Part shown: one piece after another, positions 24,300 to 36,551 of the stretch
Numbering within the stretch: the stretch's first letter is position 1
Layout: every line of letters begins with the position of its first letter
Assembly (NCBI GenBank): GCA_947034895.1
Contig: OX344764.1
Coordinates: forward strand, 51,689,348 to 51,753,347
DNA: 64,000 bases
Origin: Rhytidiadelphus loreus
Taxonomy: Eukaryota; Streptophyta; Bryopsida; Hypnales; Hylocomiaceae
Reading direction: 5' to 3'
The notes under the pieces: model-generated
What the model saw: the letters and a program-made list of their open reading frames with translations, nothing else
Databases searched by the model: none
What the model was told of the DNA's origin: nothing
Translations under genes and position numbers: made by a program

Positions 24300-27149
24300 T
24301 TGAAGTTTGATCAAATCTAACCAAATCACTATTTTTAGTATTTTTTTCCTCGTGTGAATACCATTAAAAATCTATTTTCAACATCAAGAATACGATTCTA
24401 AAAAATATTGTTATTACTTTTCTATTTAAGATTTTGTGCAAGGGTGTCCATTGCAAATCTTGGCTTCTTAGTTTTAGTGTTGGAAATGCTGGAGCCTCAA
24501 ATACACTAGATCTAGGGGGAAATTCACATTAGAAAATTCATTTAGAAAAATTGTAGAGTAGATTTTGTGAAGCCATGAATTGATTGTTGTTATACAAGTC
24601 ACGTCCTTTGACTTCCTATTTTTTTTCATGACCTCATTTTTAGATTTGAAATGTAAAAAGAAGGTTGATAGACTTCAAATCACTTTTCACTATTTTAGCA
24701 CCCTCATCATCAAACATTATAATCTTTCAATCCATATGTAATATGGTTGTGTTTATTTTTCCTATGTCCTCCATAACACATCTAGTTTAAATTTATATGT
24801 CTACAATTTAAAAAATGATGATGAAACTTATCAAGAACTTTGACTTTATGTTTAATTTAGAGCAAATTCAAAGAGCTCAAAAAAGGCCTTGGGCATTTTA
24901 GGAGTTAGTATCAATATAGGGAGTCTAGAATTATTAAATTTTCTAAAGACTCCTATAATTAATTAATTTGAAGGTCCTTTAACACCTAAAGAGAATAGAA
25001 ATCTAATTATGTCCTTGGAAATTGGGGAGACCCATATTTGACAAGGTAAAAAGCTACATTGGATATCGACATGATTTAAGAATAATTGTGCCATGGATTG
25101 AAGCAAATTGTCCAATTTTGGAAAAAAAAACTGGAACTAAGAGATGTATTTTATAGCCATTATATATTCATGTGTTTGTATTCAGAGTCAAATATAATAT
25201 AATTCATTAAATCACATGAGATTAGGTAGAGGTACATTCAAATACCAAAACATAAATATATCTCAAATACTTTACTAGTGAGTATTTTAGAAACAACATG
25301 AGACCTACTATAGGGTACATTTTAAATGTTTGAGCTAATAATTTTAAAAATGTTCGAGTTACTATAGCATCACTTTTTTTAAGCATATTGTATTACAACT
25401 ACGATTTAGTGTATAGTAATGATTCATAGTACATAATTTATAAGTCTATCCAAGGGGTAGTCTAAAAGAGAAGGGAAGAATCCACATGTTGAACTTCCAT
25501 TTGCAGATAGACAAATTAATTAACATCTCATTTAGGATTGTTATATGTTTGTTTTTTCCAACTTAGATCTATGGAGAGTGATTTTCAAGGATGCACTGCA
25601 TAAGTTAGGCTTAGCAATATAATGTTACTTGCAAGGTTTTTAGTTTTCATAGATTTTTCTCCTATTATACATGTATGATTCATTTGTATGAATTGTTTGA
25701 TATATGATGTCTATATATGTATTATTTGTGTAGGTTGTATTCAACAATAGTTAGAGTGTACATGTTATACTAATCAAAGCTGAAACCGCATATAAATTTC
25801 TAGTTTACAATAGGGACATGTTTAAATGCCTCAAATTTCGATTTTAACTACTATAGGGTGTGGGAAAATGGGCAAAAAGTAGAAGTAGAATAAAATATAG
25901 GGGGATATCTATTATAAAATAATAGCTAAATAGACCCCAAATAAAAAATTTTGACACACACATATATATATATATATATGGATTACTAGGTATAGTGAAG
26001 TACCTGGGGACCATACACATTTAAGTCAAGGTTGTAATACTTCCAAACGATGAGTGGCATAATCTATAATCATTGTGCATTTGTTACCTTAACCACTTTT
26101 ATTCCTAAATCCATTCATTGTCCTCATATCCTATAAAGAATAAATGTCATTCTTTAATGAATGAAGTATAAGGCAAAGGAAATGGATTCACACTTAAAAA
26201 TAAAGGTCACCACCAAGTCCATGAGGTCACTATTCCCACACATGATCAACATGCTTGTATGTACATACCCTTCTTATTGTATAATCCAAAATATAGTGTT
26301 ATCAGACTCAATCATGTGTAAACAATATATTAAATTTTTTAGTGATGTTTATTACAAAAAGACACTTTATCACCCTCATAACTAACATGTCTATCTATTG
26401 CAAAAATTGTCACCTAATTTGTACCTTCCTTTTACAATTGATGCATGTCCTAATGAAGTAATAGAATCATTTCCCATATTTTGCATATACAACTTTTTAT
26501 AAAAATTGCATTGCAAAGTCAAATAAAATAAATATATAGCTTCTCATTGATACTTTACAATTCAAGGCCACAAGTAAATTCAAATCAATTAGGGCTTTCT
26601 TGGACCTTCAAATACATCTTTATATTCTACAATGTGCATTATACACTAGGAGAACAAATGTTTTCAACACCTTTTATATATATTTAGAATGTATTTTATT
26701 ATTTTCTGAAAAATAACCTATCAAGGTATATATTTTCTTGAAACTTTCATTTACTATTTTTATACGTAACTTTTAGAAATTTTATGTTTGACATTATATT
26801 TTTCGGTTTGACTCTCATTTTCACATTTTGTACATCTTGTGTCATCAACATCTAGATTTAGTGTCATTTTTTGTCCAAATTCAACTATGGCATTTTAGGT
26901 ATTGATCTTTATAGGGACACATAATTCAAATTCTTTTTGGCAATCACATACCATATTGGGGTAGTTACTTACTTAATGAACAATGAAGTGGTGGCAGTGC
27001 TTGCCACTTTTAACTAGATAGTTACTTACTTGCCAAATTTCAAGAGTAGAATAGGAATCTAGTATTAGCAACTTCATTCTCCATTTTCTTTTCTAACAAA
27101 ATAACTTGTGATCTTGGAATCTAGTATAGAAAAGGAGAATTTTTTAAGA
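24300..27149. other. AT-rich intergenic DNA, no gene recognised
   Basis: Only short frames occur (for example 26161-26385 plus). A short (TA)n microsatellite lies at about 25962-25979. I see no recognisable domain and no clear inverted-repeat element. Confidence 0.5.
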
Positions 27150-27517
27150 CATTAGAAAAAAAATGAGGCCTCTAGAGGGCTGCTCCAAAGTGATCAAACA
27201 AGGCTATTGTTTCCAAAGTAGTCCTTGGCTGAAATCTAGTTGCAAAGGAAAGTCAGCTTGGGTGAATATTGCTAGAGCAGCTAGCTCCAACGACTAAATT
27301 TTTTTTTTAGTTTTTTTTTTCTACGACTAATTTTTTTTCTTTTTGAGAAAAGAAAAATGTATAATTGGATTCTTGTGTCACTAATAGCATTGAAAACTGC
27401 AGGTTTGAGGTGGGCGATTTTAGGGGAAAAAAAACTTTTCTTGCCAAAAAAAAAGATAGAAGGGTAGTTCGGGTGTTGCTGGAGCAACACTCCGGAGGCT
27501 TCATTTTTTCTCCAATG
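27150..27517. mobile_element. CATTAGA-bounded MITE, GAGGCCTC type
   Basis: A 368-bp element whose left end (CATTAGAAAAAAAATGAGGC) and right end (CATTGGAGAAAAAATGAAGC on the minus strand) form an approximately 38-bp imperfect inverted repeat extending into TGCTCCA. The left end, continuing CTCTAGAGGGCTGCTCCA, is clearly related to the left end of the 1.26-kb foldback at 38309 (CCTCCAGAGGGCCGCTCCA). Open frames inside it are low-complexity shadows. Confidence 0.75.
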
Positions 27518-27519
27518 AA

Positions 27520-28864
27520 ACAGGTACATGCATATTTCTACATTTTGAAGAGAAAACTTGAAAAGATCCATTCAAAATTGCCTACATAGGAGAGTGGTTT
27601 AGAGCAGTGCTACAATTGGTCTTTGCCAACAAGAAAAGAATATTTTATATTTCCCATTATGTGGGGACAACTGTAGCATGTGCCCTACTTTAGAGTGGTT
27701 AATATATTTACTTACATCCCCTCCCTAACTTTGAATCTTTCATTCCCAAAGGACCAAGTACCCGTTTAAAAGACACTTTAAAGACATGGATAGTGTAAAA
27801 AATAGGGGTTTGTATTACTTCATTTATTATAAAACCACTAGATGGTTTATCATTTTATACATGTTGACATCTTAGGTAGAATTGTGCAAAGTCAGTTTTT
27901 AATGGATGTGCTTAAAATTTTGACATTGGATGGGGTCTTTCACCTCTTTTGTTGGTTTTAAAAGAAAATGATTGAATGAATGGATCAAAAGTTATGCTAG
28001 CCAAAGTAATATGTCAATTCATGTAGTTTGGCATCTTTTGCTAAATTTTTCATTTACCTCTGAAATTTGGCATGACATGATATAGTATATAATAGTAAAA
28101 AGAACAATTTTTAGTTCAAAAATCTCATTCCAATAGGAGTCAAATTGTACTAACCCTGTTGGGTAGGTTTGAAGAAAAACATTTCCTAATAACTTCAAAT
28201 GCAATTATCTTGAATTTTGCATTCTCAAAATTCTTGAAAAGTTTTTTGCACATTTTAAATACTTGTCTCTAAATTTCACTTCTTGAATATTCAATGAAAA
28301 ATTTCCTCACTAAACATCAAATCATCAAAAAATGACTAGGATATTGCCTATTTAATTGACCTCTACCTATTGTAAGATGGTTTAGAATAAAGAAGACTCC
28401 TTATCTGCTTCCAAAATTTTGCATACCTATATCTAAAAAGATTTAGTACTACACTTTGGTATGGTTGAAGTACCCCAATTTTTTTAAGCTTGGTCAATGG
28501 AATAATAAATAGCAATTTTTGACAATTTCTCTTGAAAAAGACTAACAATACTTTAGGGGTTAAATTCTCTAAATTTTATAATCTGTAGTAAATAACACAT
28601 TCTTGCGTTTTTATTGAAGAAATTTTATTTGTCCTGTTCGTGTGTGTGACACTAATTTGTCAATGTCACCCTATTTTGAATTACTAAAGATTGATATATA
28701 GATGTATTGATCTAATTTTCACAAAAATAAAATTTTGTGCTCATGCTAATACACCCCCCTGCCTTGCTAATTCAGTGATCCCTTTGAAAGAGTCAATCCG
28801 AATTCCATTTGGTCATGATCGACAAGCTGTTGTCAGAAAGGGTAATGCTTGGCAAAATCTAAGT
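27520..28864. other. AT-rich intergenic DNA, no gene recognised
   Basis: Short AT-rich frames only, with no domain or structured repeat that I can support. Confidence 0.5.
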
Positions 28865-29168
28865 CATTATATGTGTTTTGGCTCTCGGGGAGGGCTGCGA
28901 GTTCCCAACTCGACCCCCCCCTAGAACCGCCAAAACCCATTGTTCCCCGCCTATACTGACTTGGCTGAGAGACTACCAGGTCAATTTTTTTGAAAAATAA
29001 AAATAAAAATTTACCTTTGTTTTTCATTTTAAAGACTTAAAATTTTTTATTTTTTTTTATTTTTTTTCAAAAAAAATAAATCTGACAGCGGCGTTCTTTC
29101 ACTGCCAGGGGAACAACGCCGGGAACGGCCTTGAAGCGGCCTTCTAGACCCCAAAATCTCTTCTAATG
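28865..29168 (-). mobile_element. multi-hairpin foldback element, copy 3 (inverted)
   Basis: Reverse-orientation copy of the element at 10462. It begins CATTATATGTGTTTTGGCTC and ends AAATCTCTTCTAATG. Internal blocks are conserved: CTCGGGGAGGGCTGCGAG, GTTCCCCGCC, a poly-T/A core and GACAGCGGCGTTCTTTCACTG, followed by the AACAACGCCGGGAACGGCC block. It retains the GCGAGTTCCCAACTCG palindrome seen in copy 1 but missing in copy 2. Confidence 0.8.
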
Positions 29169-29169
29169 C

Positions 29170-30927
29170 TTCAACAGCTTGAAAACTGCAGAAATGTTTA
29201 GAAAGAGAACACAAATAAACCCTTAACGCCTTGATCCTTTTTCAAATTTTGGCACATTTTTGCTGATATCTTTGTACAGTAGTACCATTTACCAAAACTT
29301 CATGAAATTGGGCATAAAAGAAGGTTGTCTTTTCAAGATTCAAGTGTTACATTGGATGAATGAGAAGGTAGTTGGATGAAACAGTGCCTACAAGCCCTCT
29401 GTTCATTGTCTAGAATATGAATGTCGGAGCGCTTAAGGGTTAACCCTAGAAGGATGGGCCGATGACCATTGACTGTCCATCACTCTGTTTGCTGAAATTT
29501 GGACGTAAATATGAATGAAAAATTTTATATTTATTTTTCAGAGATGAAACCATGTCTCCTACAAGTCATAAAATTTTCAATTTTTTTTAAGAAAATCTGA
29601 AATTATTGTGAATTTTTTAAGAAAAAAATAAAGAAAATTCATATCGAATACATAATTATTACTCGTAAAATTCTGAAAATTTCCACCATGGATGTATATT
29701 GTAGTGCATAATATCATGGTGTAAACCAAAGATTTAGTGTCATTTTAAAATTAGAAAATTGACAAACCATGGTTATAGGTCCCCCATAAAAAAGGAGAAA
29801 AAAAACTTTTTGTGAATTCTCACAAGCAGACCGCCAGATCAATAAAAAAAGAATATTATCCAAAATTCCCCAGAACGGATAGCCTCATCCAAATTCTAGG
29901 AGTCACTCGAGTGGAGAAAGATGGAAGAGAAAGGCTGGGTAACATGATAAAAGCCCCAAATCAAAAGCTTGACTTGGACTGCAAGGCACTGATGATGACA
30001 AGCAACAGCACTAATTACATTACAACGATTGTCTGAAAGTCTGATTGTCTGCAATCTCACAGCTTCCATGTCGCTTACATCCCAGTCAAACGACTGCAGC
30101 AATTAGTCTTGTAAAAGCTGCTGCCTCATAAAGCAAAACTGTGAGCAGGAATTCAAGCGACATCACATCCCATTAGAAAAAAGCACCGACCAGGCTCACA
30201 TACATCCTCACTCAACCCCAAAAAGAGTGAGATGCCGCCAGTCTAATAAGTGGGGTCATCAATTACATATTGCTTTAGATCTTCAGGAGTCACAGAAATT
30301 CTAAGAATTATGGCACTACCCCATCCTCAAATCTATCCAGAGAATGATCACATAGCAACGCTCCATAGCAACATCTTTGTCTCACAGAACATAAGCATTC
30401 TAAACAAAGCTCTCAGTCGCCAGAATCGCAGGGGGGGAAATTCTCTGCAAAAAGCTCGTCAAATCATTCTTGGTCACGGTCCTTCCAAGAAATCTCGTAC
30501 GCAAGGCAGGCGGTGATTCACACGCCGCTGTTGCAATTCTCGGGAGGTTCAGGCCGAAGTCCACTGCAGTCGCCATGGAGAATGGTGAAAATGGCTGTTT
30601 GAGATGCAGCACAAATGAATGCGAAGTGACGGATCAGAAAAGCCCCAAACGGCTTTTTTTAAAAGTCTCAAATCTATTGCCACTCGATTTTGGTTCCGCG
30701 ACGACGGCCTGCCTGGCTGCCTCCCGAGCTTTCGTTCGTGCCATGCTGCAGGCTATGTCCAGACAGAGAGTTCTCTCCATGGATCGCTTCACTCTCGGCA
30801 GGTGGAGACCTGCAGTTTGGTTTGTGCTCTTGGGGAGCTCCAAACGCGGGCGATGGTGTCGTCCGCAGTTCATCACTCTCTTGTCAGCTTACAACAACAC
30901 TTGGTTGCGTATACAGGGGTTCCTGTT
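29170..30927. other. intergenic DNA and probable 3' UTR of the MYB gene
   Basis: AT-rich up to about 29.8 kb. From 29.8 to 30.9 kb the composition becomes more balanced, and the sequence lies directly downstream of the minus-strand MYB stop codon. This fits a 3' UTR or downstream transcribed region. Frames on both strands near 30.5-30.9 kb lack recognisable domains. Confidence 0.4.
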
Positions 30928-32266
30928 TCAGATGAGATCCAAGAGCGTCGCCAGTCTTTGCAGCTCCTGCGCTTGGTGATGTGGATGAAGCTCCGGGAAC
31001 ATCCCACCGTTGGGGTTTATATTTGTGGTGGGAGTTGCAGCAGCAGCGAACAAAGACTCAGGCGCCGGTTGCGGGTTAAGTTCTGTGTCCATAGTCCAAG
31101 ACTCTAGCCCGTGAATCTCCGGCTGGACAAATGCCCCAAACACGTCATTACTCTCTCCGATGTGCTCAATGCTTGGAGAACTCTGCATGATGTACGAGTC
31201 CCATTCGTTCAGAAGCTCACTCGGTGTGTTGCTCGGCTTGATGCATTTCCAAAGCTCGGCTTGGGGGAAGGACGGCGCGGTGGTGAGCTTGCGCACAATC
31301 TCTTGGTGGGGGCCGGACGGACAATCCTTCTCCGCAGTGACCGTGCTCCCCGAATTCGACTGGTCGGACACCGTGGACTCGGTGTCGACGTCGGATTTGA
31401 GGAGCACCAGCTGTGGACCTTCCTTGCTCTGGAACATCTTCAGCTGCGGTTTGGGACCCTTGGGCTGGCGCACTTTCGGGACGGGCTCCTCGATTTTCGG
31501 ACTGGGTTTCTTCTTCGGCATAGAGGAGTTGGAGACGTCGTCGCACGAGTCGCCGTCGCCGTCGTCGACTCCTGTGGGACTTCCTTTCGATTCCAACGGC
31601 AAGTGCGTCGCGGGATCCAGGCCCTGGCTGCGGAGCCGCTTCTTCAGACGCGTGTTCCAGTAGTTCTTGATTTCGTTGTCCGTGCGACCTGGTAGCTGCG
31701 CCGCGATTCGTGACCATCTGAGCAAAACCCAAACCCAAACCCTCAAACAACTAAGAAACATACTTGACACCCAACTCTCACTCGACTGAAGCTCTAGATA
31801 TACACCAAGACACCACGAATTGCGAAGTCTAAGAAAGATGAGAAACTCGGGAAAATGTCAAAAATTGCGGAAATGGTGACACTAACCTGTTGCCCAGAGT
31901 CGCATGAAGGTCAAGGATGAGATTCTCCTCCGCCTCGGTGAAAATCCCGCGCTTGAGGTCTGGTCGCAAGTAGTTCGTCCATCGGAGACGACAGCTCTTC
32001 CCGCAACGCAACAACCCTAGAGAATCGCATTCCAAAACACACTCAGCAACACACACACAAGCACACAACCATTCCATCCTCACGAAAGAATCCTGCGAAA
32101 AAATAAAAACTCACGAGTTTCCTGACTACTCACCTGCCAGTTTGGGAATCGCTCGCCAACAGCAGATGCCGTTGGTGGTGATGTACGACACCAGCTTTCC
32201 ATCTTCTTCTGCCGTCCATGGCCCTCGCTTGAGTCCCACTTTCTCACAGCATGGTTTCCTCCCCAT
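30928..32266 (-). CDS. R2R3-MYB transcription factor
   Basis: Three exons (32134-32266, 31887-32016, 30928-31717) join to 350 residues. The start [18 protein letters not shown] is typical of plant R2R3-MYBs. R2 has Trp at 17, 37 and 57 (20-residue spacing). R3 has Ile69/Phe70 in place of the first Trp, then Trp89 and Trp108, ending [14 protein letters not shown]. Intron positions (after PKLAG and within GNR) are the classical ones. After the DNA-binding domain comes [10 protein letters not shown], seen in several plant MYB subgroups, then a Ser/Pro/Lys-rich region and a Leu-rich end ([10 protein letters not shown]). The repeat domain most resembles the MYB20/42/43/85 clade (lignin, phenylalanine and secondary-wall regulation in seed plants), but the C-terminal part does not let me assign a subgroup firmly. 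R3 does not show the bHLH-binding signature. It should bind AC-type promoter elements in the nucleus. Confidence 0.95.
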
Positions 32267-32479
32267 GCCGGCCAAGCTTCCTGCTCTTCCACCTAGCTAC
32301 ACCAACAGATCCCTCGACCAGCCACAGCTTCGCCCCAAAACACAACCCTCCTTTCAGTTTCCCTCTTTACGCGGACTCCACAGACCTCCGTCTAGATGTT
32401 GCGTCTACTTCTCCGTTTGTGCGCGCAAGCACTGTAGTTCACAGGCTTTGTAGCCTCGAAGTTGACCATTCCGGGCATT

Positions 32480-34680
32480 TTACAGAAAGGATATCCTAGG
32501 GAACGGGGGAATGGTACGGTTGGGGTGTACCCGGGACCTGGTTTTCAAACCCGAAAGGACGCTTGGGACGGTTGCTTCCGGGGGAGGCTTCTACCTGCGT
32601 GGAGCAAAATCAGGCCCGGATGCTTTCGATTTTACCTCTAATAACTTTTAAACAATATTCTCCTCGTAGGTTGGGCCCCAGTCCAGTTGGAAAACGGTGG
32701 TGAATGAATCCCGTTCTAGAATATCCGACGTGGCGAAAGGGTTTACGAAAGGACAGTCGTATCGACTTCGTCCTTTGCTTCGGCCAGCCAGGTTTAACGA
32801 AATGCAAACCTGGAAGGTGCTTGTAAGTTAAAACATCGATCTTTGGGGAATTCGCCGAATTTTATGATTGAGGCGCCTCTGCACACCCTCAAAGATCGAG
32901 GCACTTGTGAATGTACTGTAGATGTGATGACTGCGCACGCTCATCCACAAGAGCGAGTGAGAATTTGACACTTAACTAATTATATCAAACTGAACCTCTG
33001 GAAACCACTTTTGGCACCTTTTCTAACGTAAAGCTTTACATTTGAATGTACTGCACGAGCCTTGGCTTGCTGCACGGAAACTATGTTCGAAATTTCGTCC
33101 AGAGAAACGGGAGTGAAGCTCGCACATCGTCGACAGGATGTCGAGATATATATATACAGTAATTGTTTCTATATTTCAAAGTAGCGAATTACTGAGAGTT
33201 TTCGTAGTATGGAGTTGTCATATCGTTCTGTTACGAACTCATGTGATTACAAACGCCACTTCCGTTACATACATTGGCGCGAAAGATTATATTCTCAATG
33301 GTGACAGAATTGTAAACAAGCTTTTCTAGAAGGGTTTTCTAGATTCCGGTGAGTTATTACGACGAAACTGAGCAGCAGTAACTCAATCTAAGACGGCACT
33401 CACGATCGCCCTCCAGATTCGAAATGTGGGGGCCATTACTAAGCGGAAATGACGACACTCTTGGGGGAAAAAAAAATATCCCTGACGACAACTTGGGAGA
33501 GATTGATGATTTCAAGGTAAAATCATTTTTTTCAAACGAGGTACAGTTGGAGATGACGAGGCGCGGAATCAGCGCGACTGATTGCAGCTTCGGGGAACGG
33601 GGAACGTGCCAGGTACAATGAATGGCGACGCGTCCGTACGGGCTGTACGAAAAGCGCGGTACGGCTGTACCACCGGGGACGGCCAAACTTTGGCGCCACA
33701 CCAGGGTTGATAAGGTCGGGGCCTCGTGGGTGACCACGACTGTAGCTGGGGCCGTTTGGCGGGGTTGTCCGAGAGTATTGGAGGTCACATTATTTATACT
33801 TTGGCTTTTGGCTTTGAATGTCTTTCTCATTTGTCTCCGTCATTTGTCTCCGTCATTGCACACAAAGGAAAACTTGATTTCAAAGGTGCCAAACGAGGGG
33901 AGAAAATATATGCCACCAAGAAATTCACTTCATGGTGGAGGGAAATACCCACAACTCAAACATAACTAATCAAATAAGGTATTTGTGCACTCATAATCGA
34001 CAGTAAATGTAATTGTGTACACTTGCAACTCTTCCGTATAAAATACAAATTGTTTTTAGTGGATCTTGTTGAATGCTAAAATCTACTGAAAACTTTGATT
34101 CTTTAATTCTTTTGATTTAATTTATTCATACATTTAATTACCTTAGTCTTCGTATAATAAATAGCCATGCCAAGTTCGATCAATCTTACCAAGGGTACAA
34201 TATTCATTTGTAATTTTAGTTTGAAGGTCAATAATTTTTTTCTAACATGGGATTCCAGCAACCTAGCCAGTGTCAATTTGAATTTGAAGGAAATTGGTCG
34301 ATGAGAAAATAAAATTGAAGGAAATAATCTGGTAGATTGTGAAATTGAGAAGATGGAGCCAATCCATTCCTATTTGTAGAAGGAAGCTCCAAAAATTCCA
34401 CATGAACACGTGGGGTTATTGCTTTCATTCAGGAAATTTTATATCCATTTGCCTAAAAAAAAGTGGGCAACTTCAAGCCTATTGGGGGAAAAAATGGATA
34501 TATGTGTTTAAAAATGCCAAACTATAATTATAGCCCTACATACCACTACCACAATGTTTCCAAAACCTCATTTCATCCATTTTGTAGAGCCAACACATAC
34601 AAAAATTGCATATTCAAAATTTTGTACTCAAAATTGGCTACCTTAAATTTGAGCCCCTCAAAATGAAAGAGCCACACAAT
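32480..34680. other. 5' flank of the MYB gene and intergenic DNA
   Basis: The first part (to about 33.8 kb) is less AT-rich and should contain the MYB promoter and leader. The frame at 33357-33830 (minus) has no recognisable domain. Further along the sequence becomes AT-rich again. I see no defined element. Confidence 0.35.
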
Positions 34681-34689
34681 GTAATCTAT

Positions 34690-34933
34690 TCTAAAAGAAA
34701 CCATGACACGTAAGTACATTTTACTTTCTTCAGTGTACAAATAGTGTACATTTCATGCGGTGATCACTTCTAGTGACCACTGCAGTTCAACTTCAAAAAT
34801 TCATAACTAATTCCACGAAGGTCCAAAAAATATGAAACGACTTGGGGTTAGATGCTAATTCCAGTCTTCTTCCTGTGAAGATTTTCTGAAAATTGCTTAA
34901 AGGACAATTATCCAAAAGACAATCAGCTCTTGT
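34690..34933. repeat. partial copy of an AGGTAG-family MITE
   Basis: Shares internal blocks with the complete element at 56218: GTACATTTTACTTTCTTCAG, ATAACTAATTCCACGAAGGT, GAAACGACTTGG and a TTCTTCCT block followed by TTCTGAAAATTG. The terminal AGGTAG repeats are missing or unrecognisable. It abuts the complete copy that starts at 34952. Confidence 0.6.
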
Positions 34934-34951
34934 ATGGTCACTTGAAGACTA

Positions 34952-35277
34952 AGGTAACAGGCTCAAAAACCGTTTAGGCTTTAAAACCGTGCCCTATTTT
35001 GAATCTGCACGAGTTGTACATGTTTCTTTTCATTGGCTTCAGTTATGTACAAGTGGTGAACATTTCAATTAGGGCACGGTTTAAGAGCACTGTGCCCTTT
35101 TGACTTCAAAATTTGATAACTAATTCCTCATAGCTTTGAAAAATACGAAACGACTTGGGTTAGGTGAAAATTCTACTTATTTTTCAAGGTAAATATGCTC
35201 ACATATATTTCAAGGTGTTTCACCTTCTCGAAATTCAGTTTCAGCCCTTAGATGGGCGGTTTCTGAGCCTGTTACCT
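34952..35277. mobile_element. AGGTAG-family MITE, copy C
   Basis: A 326-bp element with ends AGGTAACAGGCTCAAAAACC and, on the minus strand, AGGTAACAGGCTCAGAAACC (19 of 20 match). It is flanked by TA at 34950-34951 and 35278-35279. The near-identical ends make it one of the least decayed members of the family. It has no coding capacity. Confidence 0.9.
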
Positions 35278-35279
35278 TA

Positions 35280-36186
35280 TCTTAACTGAGAACCTTCATC
35301 AAACTAAGAAAAGCCACATACCCTTTGGTCCAAAAAACAAAAAAACAAAAAACAAAAACTACTTGAATGAGGAACATGCACACAAACCCACAAGTCAGAG
35401 AATTATTTGCCAATCAAAGAAACCCATTTCGATTTCCATTTCAAAGGGGCGAACTCCACATGCTTTTCTGCCATTCAAGTCGACCCCTCCTGACGCTTTC
35501 CAGAAAAGGATTTCCATTGGGGAGAAACCGGGGGTGGGACTAAACAGTACGATTCCGGTTGTACGGCTGTACCTAGTTCCTATTTCTACGCACACGTACA
35601 CATAGGTACGCCCCTGCTGTTTTCTCTCCCCACCCGTTCGGGACTTCGGGAGGCTTGTTGGGGGCCATCCCGGAAGGCCTCCGTCAGCGGCAGCCAGTCT
35701 CCCCCGGAGCAAAATCAGCAGATTCCATGTCTTTTCTTTCAGTCCAATTGTTACTTGTCTCTAAGGGAGAAAAAAAACTTTTTCTTAAAAGCTACTTATA
35801 TTCATTCGATTGGGTCCCAGTGAATGATGCAAACAGTGATGCATTGAATGATGCTGCTGTTCTAGAAAGAATCGTAATAAGAATCATAAGAATCATAAGA
35901 ATCGACGTGGTTCAGTTGGGAAGGAGTTATGAAGGATCAGGAAGAGAGTGATCTTCGTCCTAAACTTCGTCGAAGGCTTCATCCACTGAGGCTGAGGAGT
36001 GACGACCACTCTGGAGAGAGAGAACGGCAGCTTCTGCAATGGCTGGGCCGAGCAGGCAAGCAGCTTTTTTTTAATTTTATTTCGTTGCTTGGAAGAAGAA
36101 TTGAAAGCGGAGCCGTGCAGAAGGCGGTTGTTGCTGGAATCATAATGAAGCTCTATACATGTGCGTAGACATGGAGGAAGAAGGAG
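35280..36186. other. intergenic DNA, no gene recognised
   Basis: Moderately balanced composition with short frames on both strands and no domain. At about 35870-35905 a small AAGAATCAT-type tandem repeat is visible. Confidence 0.35.
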
Positions 36187-36189
36187 TAA

Positions 36190-36548
36190 GGGCGCGTCTC
36201 CATTGCCTCTTGGACCTCCAGGATCGGAGGGGTCTAGGAGGCCTCCATTACGAAAGCAGGTCCGGGCTGGAGCCTGCGCATTCTAGGCGCGCGGGGCTGG
36301 AGGAATTGGACCCTCCCCTGGACCCCCTAATTTGAGAATTCTGTCAAGTGATCTCGCTGTCTCGCACGCAGCGCCCTCGTCTCTGCCTCCACGTCCCCAT
36401 GAGATAAAAAAAAGTTTTCTTTTTATGCCCCTCCGGGTCCCTGCCTCCAGGTGCAATGGAGACCACCTGGAGGGGTCCAACGCCTCTGACCCGGAGGTCT
36501 GGGCGGCTCCAGCTTCTGGAGGTCCAGGAGCGCAATGGAAACCGGCCT
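36190..36548. mobile_element. Harbinger-like MITE
   Basis: A 359-bp GC-rich element with inverted ends sharing TCCATTGC and TGGACCTCCAG: left end GGGCGCGTCTCCATTGCC, right end on the minus strand AGGCCGGTTTCCATTGCG. TAA lies on each side (36187-36189 and 36549-36551), although TA is an equally possible duplication. GG-rich ends with a TWA duplication suggest PIF/Harbinger. Internally the GGAGACCACCTGGAGG region repeats the terminal motif. It has no coding capacity. Confidence 0.7.
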
Positions 36549-36551
36549 TAA

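Noticed and set aside
31111..31695. Plus-strand open frames of up to 194 codons opposite MYB exon 3, and the minus frame 31217-31750
   Set aside because: They are shadows of the MYB coding exon, which has correct phase, splice sites and a clear family match.
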